A stretch of 64,000 nt of DNA. Source: a virus. Within the stretch, counting starts at the first letter, position 1. Each line of letters begins with the position of its first letter. The DNA lies in IMG/VR virus record IMGVR_UViG_3300030419_004857, positions 1-64,000 of that record. One strand, given 5' to 3'. Made by a program: the position numbers and the translations under genes. The notes under the pieces are model-generated. The model had not been told where the DNA came from. It saw nothing but the letters and a program-made list of their open reading frames with translations, and did no database searches. This document shows positions 20,684 through 30,243 of this stretch, in pieces.

Positions 20684-22219
20684 ATGAGCATACCTATTTA
20701 TAAATATGAACTCAGAGATGGTCTCGAAGAGGTTCTTCGGGCCACTTCTAGTATTGCGTATTCTTCCCCCTTGAGGAGTCATACTCCCAGCGAAGGTGAG
20801 GAAGAGAAGGCAAAATTGGTTGCGTTAAATTCTTTTGCGGAAAACAAAGAACAATTTGATCTGTATTATTTAACTTCCGTTCTTGTTTCTACGGGATGGA
20901 ATAAAAATGATGACATTTTCGATATTGAAGAAACATGGGCCGCTAGAAACACCCCAGAAGATAAACAGTTTAATTTCATGCACGATGAAACAGATATCAT
21001 CGGTCATATAACTGGAAATTTTGTTCTCGATTCTAATGGTCAGAAAGTCCACGAGATTGTTGGTACAAAAAATCTCCCAGAACAATTTGACATTATTACT
21101 AGTGCCGTTCTTTATAACAGTTGGTCGGACCCCAAGTTAAAGGAAAGAATGGCTAAGATTATTTCTGAAATTGAAGAAGACAAATGGTTTGTTAGCATGG
21201 AGTGTCTGTTTGCGGGATTTGATTACGGTGTAATTACTCCTGATGGACAACACAAAATCATAGCGAGAAGCGAAGAGTCTTCATTTTTAACAAAACATCT
21301 TAGATCATATGGAGGCACAGGAGAGTATGAGGGACATCAACTTGGGCGTTTATTGAGGAGTATATCATTTTCCGGTAAAGGATTGGTCAGCAACCCTGCG
21401 AATCCAAGAAGCGTCATTATTAATGACACAAGTTTGTTTAAGAAGAACAATGAGACATATTCGATAACTCAGTCAAATATTAGGGAGAACTTCAACATGG
21501 CTAATGAAGACATCCAGTTACTACAAAAACAGAACGACGAACTTAGAGCCGCTCTAAATCAAGCGAAGAGTGATGAAGAAGCTCTAAAGTCCGCAATCTC
21601 TGCGAAAAAGGACGAAGAGGTGCAAGCTAAGGTCGAAGCCTTTGAAGCATCTATTGTTGAAAAAGATGAAGCTATTGCTAAGTTACAAGAAGACGCAAAA
21701 GCTTTTGAAGACAAAGTTCAAGAAATTGAAGAGCTACTAGCTAAGAAGGATGAAGAGCTTACTGAAGCTAACTCAAAGATTGAAGCTCATGAAACTGCGA
21801 TCAAGCTTGAGGCTCGTAAGACAGCCCTAGTCGAAGCCGGTTTTGATGAAGCCGACATTGAGAAGGCTCTAGAGACATTCGCTGACGTTTCAGATGAAAT
21901 GTTTGATGAGATTGTCAATCTTACTGCTAAGAAAGGCAATCCCTTCGAGAAGAAGGATGACGAAGAAGAAGACGAAGAAGATGCCGGTTACATGAAGAAG
22001 AAGGCCGAGACCGAAACAGAAGCGTCTGATGAAACCGACGAGACCGTCGATGAAGCAGAAGCTGATGTAGACGTTGAAGCCCTTGACAATGCAGAAGAAG
22101 ATACTGACGCAGCGCTTGCTGACGCCGGTAACGACGAAATTGATACTGCGCGAACAAGTGCAAGCTCATGGCTTGAGAAGCATGTTCTTCATACAACAGC
22201 TAGTATCGACGAAGAGTAA
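20684..22219 (+). CDS. prohead protease fused to scaffold, about 511 aa
   Basis: The ATG at 20684 with GAGGTG upstream is preferred over a GTG at 20675. The N-terminal half has a conserved His (FNFMHDETDIIGHI) and WFVSMECLFAGFDYG, which I take as the protease His and Ser regions. The C-terminal half (from about residue 272) is a coiled coil rich in Glu, Lys and Ala with an acidic tail, typical of scaffolding cores that are digested during head maturation. It lies between portal and major capsid genes, as expected. Confidence 0.75.
   Translation: MSIPIYKYELRDGLEEVLRATSSIAYSSPLRSHTPSEGEEEKAKLVALNSFAENKEQFDLYYLTSVLVSTGWNKNDDIFDIEETWAARNTPEDKQFNFMHDETDIIGHITGNFVLDSNGQKVHEIVGTKNLPEQFDIITSAVLYNSWSDPKLKERMAKIISEIEEDKWFVSMECLFAGFDYGVITPDGQHKIIARSEESSFLTKHLRSYGGTGEYEGHQLGRLLRSISFSGKGLVSNPANPRSVIINDTSLFKKNNETYSITQSNIRENFNMANEDIQLLQKQNDELRAALNQAKSDEEALKSAISAKKDEEVQAKVEAFEASIVEKDEAIAKLQEDAKAFEDKVQEIEELLAKKDEELTEANSKIEAHETAIKLEARKTALVEAGFDEADIEKALETFADVSDEMFDEIVNLTAKKGNPFEKKDDEEEDEEDAGYMKKKAETETEASDETDETVDEAEADVDVEALDNAEEDTDAALADAGNDEIDTARTSASSWLEKHVLHTTASIDEE
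21497..22219 (+). CDS. nested scaffolding protein from an internal start, 240 aa
   Basis: An in-frame ATG (MANEDIQLLQKQNDELRAAL) has GGGAG about 9 nt upstream and begins exactly where the coiled-coil scaffold starts. This mirrors lambda C/Nu3, where a scaffold is translated from inside the protease gene. It is an inference from the ribosome site and domain boundary. Confidence 0.5.
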   Translation: MANEDIQLLQKQNDELRAALNQAKSDEEALKSAISAKKDEEVQAKVEAFEASIVEKDEAIAKLQEDAKAFEDKVQEIEELLAKKDEELTEANSKIEAHETAIKLEARKTALVEAGFDEADIEKALETFADVSDEMFDEIVNLTAKKGNPFEKKDDEEEDEEDAGYMKKKAETETEASDETDETVDEAEADVDVEALDNAEEDTDAALADAGNDEIDTARTSASSWLEKHVLHTTASIDEE

Positions 22220-22262
22220 CCAATAGTAGAATCTTATTGTCCATAAAATAGGAGAAATAGAT

Positions 22263-22769
22263 ATGGCTTTAAAAGCTGACAGACATGAACTTGATGTAGA
22301 CATTTCGTTCTTTATGAACGAAACAGGCGAGAAGGGTCAGATCGTTGTGGCCAGTACCGGCGGTTCTGGTGCGGCGATGGACCAAGGTCAAGCGCTGGTA
22401 ACTATTGCCGCTGCTGACGCCACCAACATCCCCGTTGGCGTTCTGCTCAACGACGTGGTTGATCTTGACCTTACCCGTCAACACATCAACTTCCACAAAG
22501 ATGAAGTCCAGAAGGGTGGCAAAGTTAGCCTCCTTAAGAAGGGTTACATTGTAACTGATCAGATTGCAGGTACGCCCACTATTGGCGCTCTTGCGTTCCT
22601 TGACGACGCCGACACTGGCAAGTTTGCCACAGAAGACGAAGTCGCGGATACCAAGTACAGTCAGGTTGGCCGTTTTATGTCCATCAAGGACGAAGACGGT
22701 TACTGCAAGGTAGAAGTTAACCTGCCTTCACCGATGAATAAGGCTGGCGCCGCAGGCACTGATATTTAA
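22263..22769 (+). CDS. head decoration-like protein, 168 aa
   Basis: A small beta-rich protein (GQIVVASTGGSGAAMDQG, then PVGVLLNDVVDLDL) between scaffold and major capsid. This is where decoration or capsid-stabilising proteins are encoded in siphoviruses. GGAG lies upstream. The text IPVGVLLNDV and GKVSLLKKGYIVTDQI is typical of decoration proteins with a D-like fold. It is probably present in hundreds of copies on the capsid surface. Confidence 0.7.
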   Translation: MALKADRHELDVDISFFMNETGEKGQIVVASTGGSGAAMDQGQALVTIAAADATNIPVGVLLNDVVDLDLTRQHINFHKDEVQKGGKVSLLKKGYIVTDQIAGTPTIGALAFLDDADTGKFATEDEVADTKYSQVGRFMSIKDEDGYCKVEVNLPSPMNKAGAAGTDI

Positions 22770-22798
22770 AATTAACCTTTTCAAAAGGAGACGATAGC

Positions 22799-23806
22799 AT
22801 GAGTAGAATGACAAGACCTGATGGTCCTTTTATCGAACTTATCAAGCGCTCAGGCAGTGCTGATAAGACTGAAGCGCTCAACGCGCAGCATGAGTTAGCG
22901 CTTGCTCTAGAATTACCTCTTCGCAAAGGCGTTTTGGTTGGTGATATTCTAGACAACATTTTCCAAAGACTACCGATGGAGCCGGGTGTCAGCGTGGAAT
23001 TTCCACTAGACCTACTCTCTCCGGGTACGGAAAATGATCACGTTGCTTACACGAACCCCGGCCATGGCCGCATTCCAGAACGCGCTGTGGAAGGCGACTA
23101 TGTCATGGTTCCCACGTACACGGTTGCAAGTTCAATCGATTATCTCTTGCGTTATGCAAGAGAAGCACGTTGGGATGTAGTGGGTCGTGCCATGCAGGTT
23201 CTCGAAGCTGGATTCGTTAAGAAGATTAACGATGACGGCTGGCATACCCTGCTTGCTGCTGGCGTAGACCGCAACATTTTGGTTTACGACGCTGACGCCT
23301 CCGCTGGGCAGTTTACCAAGCGCCTTGTATCTCTTCTAAAGAGTGTAATGCGCCGTAACGCTGGCGGAAACGGTGGTTCCCTTAATCGCGGAAGACTAAC
23401 AGACCTATGGCTCAGCCCTGAAGCTCTTGAAGATATCAGGAACTGGGGTCTTGATCAGGTTGATGAAGTTACTCGCCGCGAGATTTATATGGCCGGTGAC
23501 GATAGCGCCTCTCTGACTCGCGTGTTTGGTGTAAACCTTCACGACATCGACGAGCTTGGCGAAGGTCAAGAGTATCAGACCTTCTTCGTCAATCAGCTTT
23601 CCGGTACGCTTCAGACGGATGATAAAGAGCTAGTTGTTGGTCTTGATCTTTCAGCCAACGACAGCTTTATCATGCCCGTGAAGCAAGAAGTTCAGATCTT
23701 TGAAGACGAAGCACTACATCGTCATCAGAGAGCGGGCTTCTACGGTTGGGCTGAACTGGGATTTGCTGTGCTGGACAACAGGAGAATTCTCCTCGGCTCC
23801 TTCTAA
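22799..23806 (+). CDS. major capsid protein, 335 aa
   Basis: Position after protease and decoration genes, an AAAAGGAG ribosome site, a downstream strong terminator and length all fit the HK97-fold major capsid protein. Contains ALELPLRKGVLVGDILDN near the N-terminus and RRNAGGNGGSLNRGRLTDLWL in the middle, followed by a beta-rich C-terminus with QVQIFEDEALHRHQRAG-like text. The shell protein assembles hexamers and pentamers around the scaffold. Codon choice is more GC-rich than its neighbours, as expected for high expression. Confidence 0.85.
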   Translation: MSRMTRPDGPFIELIKRSGSADKTEALNAQHELALALELPLRKGVLVGDILDNIFQRLPMEPGVSVEFPLDLLSPGTENDHVAYTNPGHGRIPERAVEGDYVMVPTYTVASSIDYLLRYAREARWDVVGRAMQVLEAGFVKKINDDGWHTLLAAGVDRNILVYDADASAGQFTKRLVSLLKSVMRRNAGGNGGSLNRGRLTDLWLSPEALEDIRNWGLDQVDEVTRREIYMAGDDSASLTRVFGVNLHDIDELGEGQEYQTFFVNQLSGTLQTDDKELVVGLDLSANDSFIMPVKQEVQIFEDEALHRHQRAGFYGWAELGFAVLDNRRILLGSF

Positions 23807-23832
23807 TCCCAAGCCAATTGGCTACACAAAAG

Positions 23833-23866
23833 ACCGTCCTCATGAAAAGTGGGGGCGGTTTTTTTG
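23833..23866 (+). terminator. intrinsic terminator after the major capsid gene
   Basis: About 10 bp stem ACCGTCCTCA / TGGGGGCGGT (two G-T pairs), 7-nt loop, then TTTTTTT. It lies 27 bp after the capsid stop and just before a late-type promoter. Confidence 0.85.
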
Positions 23867-23867
23867 T

Positions 23868-23881
23868 ATTTGGTGTATAAT
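23868..23881 (+). promoter_or_regulatory. GTGTATAAT late-type promoter after the capsid terminator
   Basis: ATTTGGTGTATAAT immediately follows the terminator and restarts transcription into the fibre genes. Confidence 0.65.
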
Positions 23882-23920
23882 AGAGTGTGCAGTCCCATTA
23901 TAATCTGATTGATATTAAAG

Positions 23921-24322
23921 ATGACTAAAAAAAGCAAAAGTGATTTAACATCGCAGGCTAACAGCCTATTACCAGATAATATCACGGGGGCGATATCTCC
24001 GTCAGATGTACGTACAAATTTTACAGATGGAATTGATTCCTTTGCTGCTATTGACCCCAGTGTCACCCCCGCAGACGGCGGGGTTGCTTTTTGGACCAGT
24101 TCTGATGTGGTCAGTTACGATGCGGATATAAAATGGGATTCTTCCGATAATGAGCTAACTTTAAATGGCCAACTTATAATGCAGAATGACAATGCTCCAG
24201 CCTCCTCTAGCGCAACGTGCAGCCAAGGTGAAATTAGATGGGGAAGTTCTGGCGGCAACCACTATCTGTATATTTGTGTTAGTAGCAACACATGGAAAAG
24301 ATCAGAGTTAGCCTCTTTTTAA
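23921..24322 (+). CDS. virion protein with an adsorption-type N-terminal module, 133 aa
   Basis: Begins MTKKSKSDLTSQANSLLPDN; DNITGAISPSDVRTNF resembles the opening of the large fibre at 34168 (DNSEGDISAQDVRENM), so both probably use the same attachment module. The remainder is a small beta domain ending GNHYLYICVSSNTWKRSEL. An in-frame TTG at 23909 is an alternative start. Likely a minor fibre or its adaptor. Confidence 0.6.
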   Translation: MTKKSKSDLTSQANSLLPDNITGAISPSDVRTNFTDGIDSFAAIDPSVTPADGGVAFWTSSDVVSYDADIKWDSSDNELTLNGQLIMQNDNAPASSSATCSQGEIRWGSSGGNHYLYICVSSNTWKRSELASF

Positions 24323-24346
24323 GATAAGATACAATAGGAGATAAAA

Positions 24347-24757
24347 ATGTCAGATGCCATGAGCAATTATTTGGAAGCAAAGCTGATCAATCATGTATTG
24401 AGAAATACAGCTTTCACCACTCCCGGTACAAGTGTGTACGTTGGATTAATTCAATTTTATGAATCCGATACTCTGGAAGCTGGAACCCTAACTCAGGAAG
24501 TTAGTGGAGGCTCATACGCAAGACAACAACACACCGCTTGGGATGACCCCTCTGGTGCTGGAGTTACCGAAAATACAGGAACAATTACATTTCCTACGGC
24601 TACCGCAGATTGGGGCTTGGTTTCAGGCGTTATTATTGCAGACGCTGCAACAGCCGGAAATGTTCTACTACACGGACCTTTAACTACACCCAGAGACGTA
24701 GTAAGTGGCGATGTTTTCAAGTTTAATGATGGCGATCTAGACATCTCCTTCACCTAA
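24347..24757 (+). CDS. phage tail fibre-type structural protein, 136 aa
   Basis: Contains SNYLEAKLINHVLRNTAF, GTSVYVGLIQF, VSGGSYARQ and TITFPTATADWGLV, then DVFKFNDGDLDISF. This order is typical of a common small virion protein family in environmental phages, usually listed as tail or fibre protein. GGAG lies upstream. The role in the particle is not known. Confidence 0.7.
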   Translation: MSDAMSNYLEAKLINHVLRNTAFTTPGTSVYVGLIQFYESDTLEAGTLTQEVSGGSYARQQHTAWDDPSGAGVTENTGTITFPTATADWGLVSGVIIADAATAGNVLLHGPLTTPRDVVSGDVFKFNDGDLDISFT

Positions 24758-24793
24758 AAACTATACCCTGTTTAAGAAAAAAGCGAGGGTATA

Positions 24794-25414
24794 ATGGCTC
24801 TGGTTTTAGCAGATAGAGTAAAAGAGACTACAACCACCACAGGCACTGGCGCGGTAACTCTCGCCGGGGCGGTGAATGGTTTTCAAGCGTTCTCTGATGG
24901 TGTAGGTAATAGTAATACTACGTATTATACTATTCAAGATGCTAATGGAACAGCGTGGGAGGTCGGGTTAGGAACTTTAAATGCTGACTCTACCACGCTT
25001 ACTCGCACCACTGTTTATGAGAGTAGTAACAGTGATGCTGCTATTACTTTAACCAGCGGCACTCATACAGTTTTCTGCACATATCCCGCTGGTAAATCTG
25101 TATATCTAGATTCAATTGGGAATCTTTCTCACGCAATAGTTCCGTATACAACTATCACCGGAGATACTACCCTAACCACGGATAACGTGGTTGTTTTTGT
25201 AAATGCTACTAGTGGAGAGGTGGATGTAACGTTATACGCGGCTACTTCCAACGGAGGACGGACATTGGTAATTAAGAAAACTGACAGTGGTAATACTGTA
25301 AATATTCTTAGAGCGGGAAGTGAAACAATAGACGGGATGACTTCTTTAGCTTTATATCACCAAAATGAATCTATTACTTTAATGTCAGATAATAGCAATT
25401 GGTTCATTGTCTGA
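24794..25414 (+). CDS. tail fibre-type protein, 206 aa
   Basis: Starts MALVLADRVKETTTTTGTG and continues GAVTLAGAVNGFQAF, an N-terminal module widespread in phage fibres. The C-terminal 60 residues (TLVIKKTDSGNTVNI, IDGMTSLALYHQNESITLM) recur at the end of the 688-aa fibre at 25464. This suggests a shared trimerisation or tip module. GCGAGGG lies upstream. Confidence 0.7.
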   Translation: MALVLADRVKETTTTTGTGAVTLAGAVNGFQAFSDGVGNSNTTYYTIQDANGTAWEVGLGTLNADSTTLTRTTVYESSNSDAAITLTSGTHTVFCTYPAGKSVYLDSIGNLSHAIVPYTTITGDTTLTTDNVVVFVNATSGEVDVTLYAATSNGGRTLVIKKTDSGNTVNILRAGSETIDGMTSLALYHQNESITLMSDNSNWFIV

Positions 25415-25426
25415 TTCGTGTATAAT
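25413..25426 (+). promoter_or_regulatory. GTGTATAAT late-type promoter before the fibre gene
   Basis: GATTCGTGTATAAT, overlapping the stop of the preceding gene and 38 bp before the 688-aa fibre gene. Confidence 0.6.
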
Positions 25427-25463
25427 ACAATAAATAGCCACCAAATAATATTGGAGTATAAAA

Positions 25464-27530
25464 ATGTCATACGTACCGCATGGTTTTGAAATTAACACTC
25501 TTGGAGCGGCAGAAGCTTCTAAGTTTCTTACCGTTGATAGCAACATTGATGTTGCATCAGGTCTTAGAAATTTGACGGCTACTGGTTATCTTCAAGGAAC
25601 CACCTCCTTAAGAACAGCGTTAATAGAATACACAGACGGCGATGATGCCATTACTATCGCTGACGGCGGCGGTGTGACAATGGCGGCTGGAATAACCTCT
25701 ACGGCTGCTTCTAATACGTTTGGTGCTACTTCATTCAATGATGCTAACATTACCAATGTAGGTGATATAGCTTTAGATAGTATCAGTGCTGATGGTACAG
25801 ATATCAATCTTGCGCTTACCGATAATTCCGCAACAGCCTTTACTATTAAACAGGGCACTGATGCTTATCTTATTGTAGATACCGGAGACGGTAGTGAATC
25901 GGTTTCTATTGGTACTGGAATTTCAGGTACTGAGATTACAATTGGTCACGCCACTTCTGAAGTAACCATTGGCGACAACCTTACAGTTACCGGTAACCTT
26001 ACAGTTAGTGGCGATACAGTAACCCAAAACGTAGCTACCGTTCTTGTTGAAGACCCTCTGATGCTATTAGCTCATGGCCAAACCGGATCAGGGGGTTATG
26101 ATGCGGGTTTAATTGTAGAGCGTGGCGATGATACAAACGTTGGTATTATATGGGACGAAACTGCCGACGAATTTTCCGTCATTAACACATCTTCTACTGC
26201 AACAGAAGCCGGTAATGTAACCATTGCTAGCTATGCCGCTTTTCAGTCGGCTGCTCTTACGGCAAGTACTGGAACCTTTTCAGGTGTTTTGAAAACTGAT
26301 GACACCACTGAGGCGACTACTACAACTGATGGCGCGCTTCGGACAGCCGGTGGCTTGAGTGTTGCAAAAAGCGCTGTTATTGGTGATGATCTTGACTTAC
26401 TATCTGATAACGCTATTTTCTCCATGGGTCTCGGTAGTGATTTTACGATTACACATGATGGAACAACCGGGGTTACTCTTGCTGGTAATCCCATCACTAT
26501 TACTTCTGGCGGCGCTGCAACATGGTCAACTTCTGCTGGTGCTCTGACAATCGACGCTGCCGCTGCGGCTTTAACTTTAGATGGCCATACTGGAGTTACA
26601 GTTCAATCATCAAACTCTGGGGATATTACGCTTGATTCTGTTGCTGCGGTTAATATTGATGCCGGAACTGGAGTGATAAATTTCCAAGATAGCGGCTCAA
26701 CCGTATTGAGTCTAACCGAAAGTGGTAGCGGAGATGTAACAGTAAAACTAGTCACCGATGCTAAAGACCTTATCTTCACAGATAATGCCGATGCAGAAGG
26801 TTTTAGAATTCATGATGGCGCCGTAGGAGTTTCTGTTGTTGGAGATGTTCGAATTGCAGAACGCGCCGACCATGCTCAGACACCCGGAGCCGGTTATGGT
26901 CAACTTTGGGTTAAAAACGAAGCCGCGAACTGTGAATTATATTTTACCACAGATAACGGTAATGATATCCAGTTGACAGATGGTTCGTCTATTGCTGCTG
27001 GTGGTGGTGTTGCCGACAGTGTTGCTGCTGATGATATTAGTGCTGGCGATGCGGCTGTTAATATTACTACTAGTATGGGCGATATCACTCTGGCCACACA
27101 GGCTACTGATACCGACATTGTCCTTCAGGTAAACGATGACGGTTCTGTTATTACCGCCTTAACCCTTGATGGCAGCGAAGCTGGTGCGGCCACCTTTAAT
27201 AGTACAGTTACAGCTACTACTTCTGTGAAGGCTACAACCGTTTTTTGTATGGGTGTACAAAATGCCTCTGCCGACGTTAATCCGGCAAGTAAAGGACTTA
27301 CTGCTATTGACGCTTCTGGCGATAATTATACTGTGACCCTACCTACTGGTACAGCAGGGGCTATTGGTAATATGTATACAATCAAGAAGGTGGATAGTGG
27401 TACTAATACCGTTACTATTACTACAGCCACCAATGATAAAATTGATGGTGGTGATAGCATGCTCCTTTATCATCAATACGAAAGTATTACGGTGATTTAT
27501 GCCGATACGAATAAATATTACGTCATATAG
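25464..27530 (+). CDS. tail fibre, 688 aa
   Basis: Low-complexity, beta-repeat protein rich in Thr, Ala, Gly, Ser, Asp and Val, typical of trimeric beta-helical fibres. Residues about 79-112 (ASNTFGATSFNDANITNVG) are repeated in the next gene. The C-terminus (MYTIKKVDSGTNTVTI, DGGDSMLLYHQYESITVIY) is homologous to the end of the 206-aa protein. It probably contacts the host surface or supports a distal tip. Confidence 0.75.
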   Translation: MSYVPHGFEINTLGAAEASKFLTVDSNIDVASGLRNLTATGYLQGTTSLRTALIEYTDGDDAITIADGGGVTMAAGITSTAASNTFGATSFNDANITNVGDIALDSISADGTDINLALTDNSATAFTIKQGTDAYLIVDTGDGSESVSIGTGISGTEITIGHATSEVTIGDNLTVTGNLTVSGDTVTQNVATVLVEDPLMLLAHGQTGSGGYDAGLIVERGDDTNVGIIWDETADEFSVINTSSTATEAGNVTIASYAAFQSAALTASTGTFSGVLKTDDTTEATTTTDGALRTAGGLSVAKSAVIGDDLDLLSDNAIFSMGLGSDFTITHDGTTGVTLAGNPITITSGGAATWSTSAGALTIDAAAAALTLDGHTGVTVQSSNSGDITLDSVAAVNIDAGTGVINFQDSGSTVLSLTESGSGDVTVKLVTDAKDLIFTDNADAEGFRIHDGAVGVSVVGDVRIAERADHAQTPGAGYGQLWVKNEAANCELYFTTDNGNDIQLTDGSSIAAGGGVADSVAADDISAGDAAVNITTSMGDITLATQATDTDIVLQVNDDGSVITALTLDGSEAGAATFNSTVTATTSVKATTVFCMGVQNASADVNPASKGLTAIDASGDNYTVTLPTGTAGAIGNMYTIKKVDSGTNTVTITTATNDKIDGGDSMLLYHQYESITVIYADTNKYYVI

Positions 27531-27548
27531 TAATTAGGAATTTAGAAC

Positions 27549-29849
27549 ATGGTACATTCTATAACGTTACAAACGTATGACGGTACTATTACCGATAACG
27601 ATATATTGGGGCAGATTTGTTTTGCCGCTCCCAATGAGCATGCTTTTGCTGCGGGAGCAGTAACTGCGTCTATTTTTGCTAGGTCGGAAACAGGGTTTGA
27701 TGATGATGAGAATGAAACTGAATTAGTGTTTGCAACGGCTTCTGGGGGCGCGACAGGTGCGCGTCCCACCGCCTCCCTTACTGGTGACATGATCCTTAGT
27801 TCTGCTGGTCTTTTAACTGTTGCGGGTGGGATAACCTCCACCGCCGCTAGCAACACTCTTGGCGCAACCTCGTTTAATGATGCCAATATCACTAATGTCG
27901 GGAATATAGCGCTGGATAGTATTTCTGCCGATGGTTCCACAATAACCATTACAGGAAATACAACCTTTGCTGATGGCGCTTATGACTTTGACATCGCATC
28001 ACACGATACTTCAAATGGATTGAAGCTTGGTGGAGCGCTTGTTACTGCTACCGCTGCCGAACTTAACCTTTTGGATGGTTCTTCTGCTGGTACTGTTGCT
28101 AATAGCAAAGCTGTTATTTACAGTGCAGCAGGGATTGTTCAGGCCACCGATTTGAAAGTTCCAGATGGTGGGGGTATTCATGGCGGCACTGTTTCTGACT
28201 TTATTGTAATTGGCTCTGATACTGTTACCATTAAAGATGGTGCTTATGATTTTGATATTGCATCACATGACACTTCAAATGGACTAAAGCTGGGTGGAAC
28301 TCTTGTTACCGCTACCGCTGCCGAACTTAACTATCTAGATATTAGCACATTGGGAACCGCAGCGACCAGTAAAGCGGTTACTGTTTCTGCTGGAGGCAAA
28401 ATTACTCTCGGCAGCATTGAGATTGAAGGTAGCGCTTTCGACATTGATGGCGGAACTATTGATGGAGCTACTATTGCAACCAGCGATATTACGGTTGGTA
28501 GTAGTAAAACTCTAAATGTTTCTGGTGGAACGCTAACAACCTCTGCTGCACAAAACCTAGCGATAGTTCAAGGTGCGGCTTCCAATATAGATATTGGTGC
28601 TTATGAGCTAAGAGCGCAGACACTCGAATCTGATGTTGCGACTGGAACGGCTCCTTTAACTGTTGCATCTACTACTAAAGTAACCAACCTCAATGCCGAC
28701 AAATTAGATGACCAAGAGGGTAGTTATTATTTAGACTTTAGTAATTTTGTAGTTGATGCTGACGAAATTAGTGGCGATAAGATTCATGGCGGTACAATTA
28801 GCGGTAATGTTGCTTTAGGAGATGGGGCTACAGCAACCACACAGCCTTCTAGTGATAATTCAACAAAGATTGCAACTACAGCATATGTTGATGCGGCGAG
28901 TGGTGGTGGTAGTGGCGACATAACAGGTGTCGATCTTACTGGTGGTACAGGAATTGACATAGGTTCTGAAACCAACACTACTTCTGGTGATTACAGTGCA
29001 ACCATATCAGTTGACGTTTCAGACTTCATGACATCGGGTGCAAATAACCGCGTGTTGACCGCAGTTGACGCAGATAGTTTTCAAGGTGAATCTAACCTTA
29101 CCTTCGGTGGTGGAGATCTTCTCGTTGGGGGTTCTACTCCTTCTGTTACTATCGGAGATGCCGGATCAGAAGACGTTAAGTTGGTATTCGACCACGCCTC
29201 TCAAGATTATTATCTTGGTGTAGATCACTCAGAGAGCGAGAAATTTATGATTGGTCTTGGGTCCGCTGTTGGGACAACGCCTGTTATAACTATGACGAGT
29301 AGTGGCGCTCTCAGTGTTGGAGTCGATGATACCGGATACGATTTCAAGATTTTTGGGGCTACGTCAGGTAAATATATGGAATGGGACGAAAGCGGGGACC
29401 GCTTGCAGGTATTCGGTTCGTACAGAAACGAAATGGGGAACGCCACAAACGGACCCGCAGTAGCTTACAACGGGACTGTGGCACTTGCTGACGGTGGTGC
29501 AACAATCGATATCGATTGGTCAAAAAGTAACTACCACTGGGTGAGACTTGGACAGAATGTAGACGTAACCAAGATTACCTTCACAAACATGTTCAGAGGC
29601 GGGAGATACATTCTCAGGATAGAACAGAACAACGTTTCGGCATCGGATGTCTCTTGGGAAACCGTGGAGGGGGGCAATTCGAGCACGGCAGCTTTCACCG
29701 AGGTTAGGTGGGTTGGAGGAGACGCTCCTACAATGTCAACGGGAACTAGCTCAACAGATGTGTACGGATTTCTTTGCACTAGGAGTAATGGTAGGGGTAT
29801 GGACTGTTTTGTTATTGCTCAAGACTTACAAGAAGATGATCATCATTAA
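27549..29849 (+). CDS. tail fibre, 766 aa
   Basis: Beta-repeat fibre related to the preceding one through TSTAASNTLGATSFNDANIT. Internally it has a duplicated block (GAYDFDIASHDTSNGLKLGG followed by LVTATAAELN) about 95 residues apart. The C-terminal 200 residues form a different, more globular region (SKSNYHWVRLGQNVDVTKIT, SASDVSWETVEGG) that may be the receptor-binding or tip domain. GGAATTTAG lies upstream. Confidence 0.75.
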   Translation: MVHSITLQTYDGTITDNDILGQICFAAPNEHAFAAGAVTASIFARSETGFDDDENETELVFATASGGATGARPTASLTGDMILSSAGLLTVAGGITSTAASNTLGATSFNDANITNVGNIALDSISADGSTITITGNTTFADGAYDFDIASHDTSNGLKLGGALVTATAAELNLLDGSSAGTVANSKAVIYSAAGIVQATDLKVPDGGGIHGGTVSDFIVIGSDTVTIKDGAYDFDIASHDTSNGLKLGGTLVTATAAELNYLDISTLGTAATSKAVTVSAGGKITLGSIEIEGSAFDIDGGTIDGATIATSDITVGSSKTLNVSGGTLTTSAAQNLAIVQGAASNIDIGAYELRAQTLESDVATGTAPLTVASTTKVTNLNADKLDDQEGSYYLDFSNFVVDADEISGDKIHGGTISGNVALGDGATATTQPSSDNSTKIATTAYVDAASGGGSGDITGVDLTGGTGIDIGSETNTTSGDYSATISVDVSDFMTSGANNRVLTAVDADSFQGESNLTFGGGDLLVGGSTPSVTIGDAGSEDVKLVFDHASQDYYLGVDHSESEKFMIGLGSAVGTTPVITMTSSGALSVGVDDTGYDFKIFGATSGKYMEWDESGDRLQVFGSYRNEMGNATNGPAVAYNGTVALADGGATIDIDWSKSNYHWVRLGQNVDVTKITFTNMFRGGRYILRIEQNNVSASDVSWETVEGGNSSTAAFTEVRWVGGDAPTMSTGTSSTDVYGFLCTRSNGRGMDCFVIAQDLQEDDHH

Positions 29850-29860
29850 GGGAATCAGTT

Positions 29861-30232
29861 ATGGGTATGGATCAGGTTACAATAGCGAGCGATGTTGCTG
29901 TTTCTAGTTGTTCGGGTTCTGGACCCGCTTATACGGTAAACTACAGTGGGACCGACCCTGTTATAAAAGTAAACGTGGGAGATGAAGTTACAGTTAATAA
30001 AAGAGAGGCTGGAGCGGGGGGCGGTAGTGATATTATAGGAGTATATACATATAAAGTAACCGGTTATACAGATTCAGACACTCTTACACTTACATATGTT
30101 TCTGACTCGCAACTCGACGGGGACGATTCTCCTTGCGACATTCCTTCTGGAACAGGCAGTTCAGGATCTCCCAACAAAGCACCTCATACTTTTAAGAGGA
30201 ATGTAAGCCCGTCCTTCGGTATGTTTGTTTAA
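29861..30232 (+). CDS. small virion protein, 123 aa
   Basis: Begins MGMDQVTIASDVAVSSCSGS; beta-rich (YTVNYSGTDPVIKVNVGDEV) with Gly/Ser linkers and a C-terminal basic stretch. It lies between fibre and modification genes. AAGGG lies about 8 nt upstream. Perhaps a fibre-associated or chaperone-like protein; no family recognised. Confidence 0.55.
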   Translation: MGMDQVTIASDVAVSSCSGSGPAYTVNYSGTDPVIKVNVGDEVTVNKREAGAGGGSDIIGVYTYKVTGYTDSDTLTLTYVSDSQLDGDDSPCDIPSGTGSSGSPNKAPHTFKRNVSPSFGMFV

Positions 30233-30243
30233 ATAATAGATTT

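Noticed and set aside
24780-24796. GGGTATAATGG at 24788 and 37208 as further late promoters
   Set aside because: Here the AT stretch overlaps the ATG start and the GAGGG is the ribosome site. The GGTG part of the motif is absent.
25592-29849. Minus-strand Val/Ala/Pro-rich frames inside fibre genes
   Set aside because: Composition is the reverse complement of repeated Thr/Ala/Gly codons, with no independent signals.
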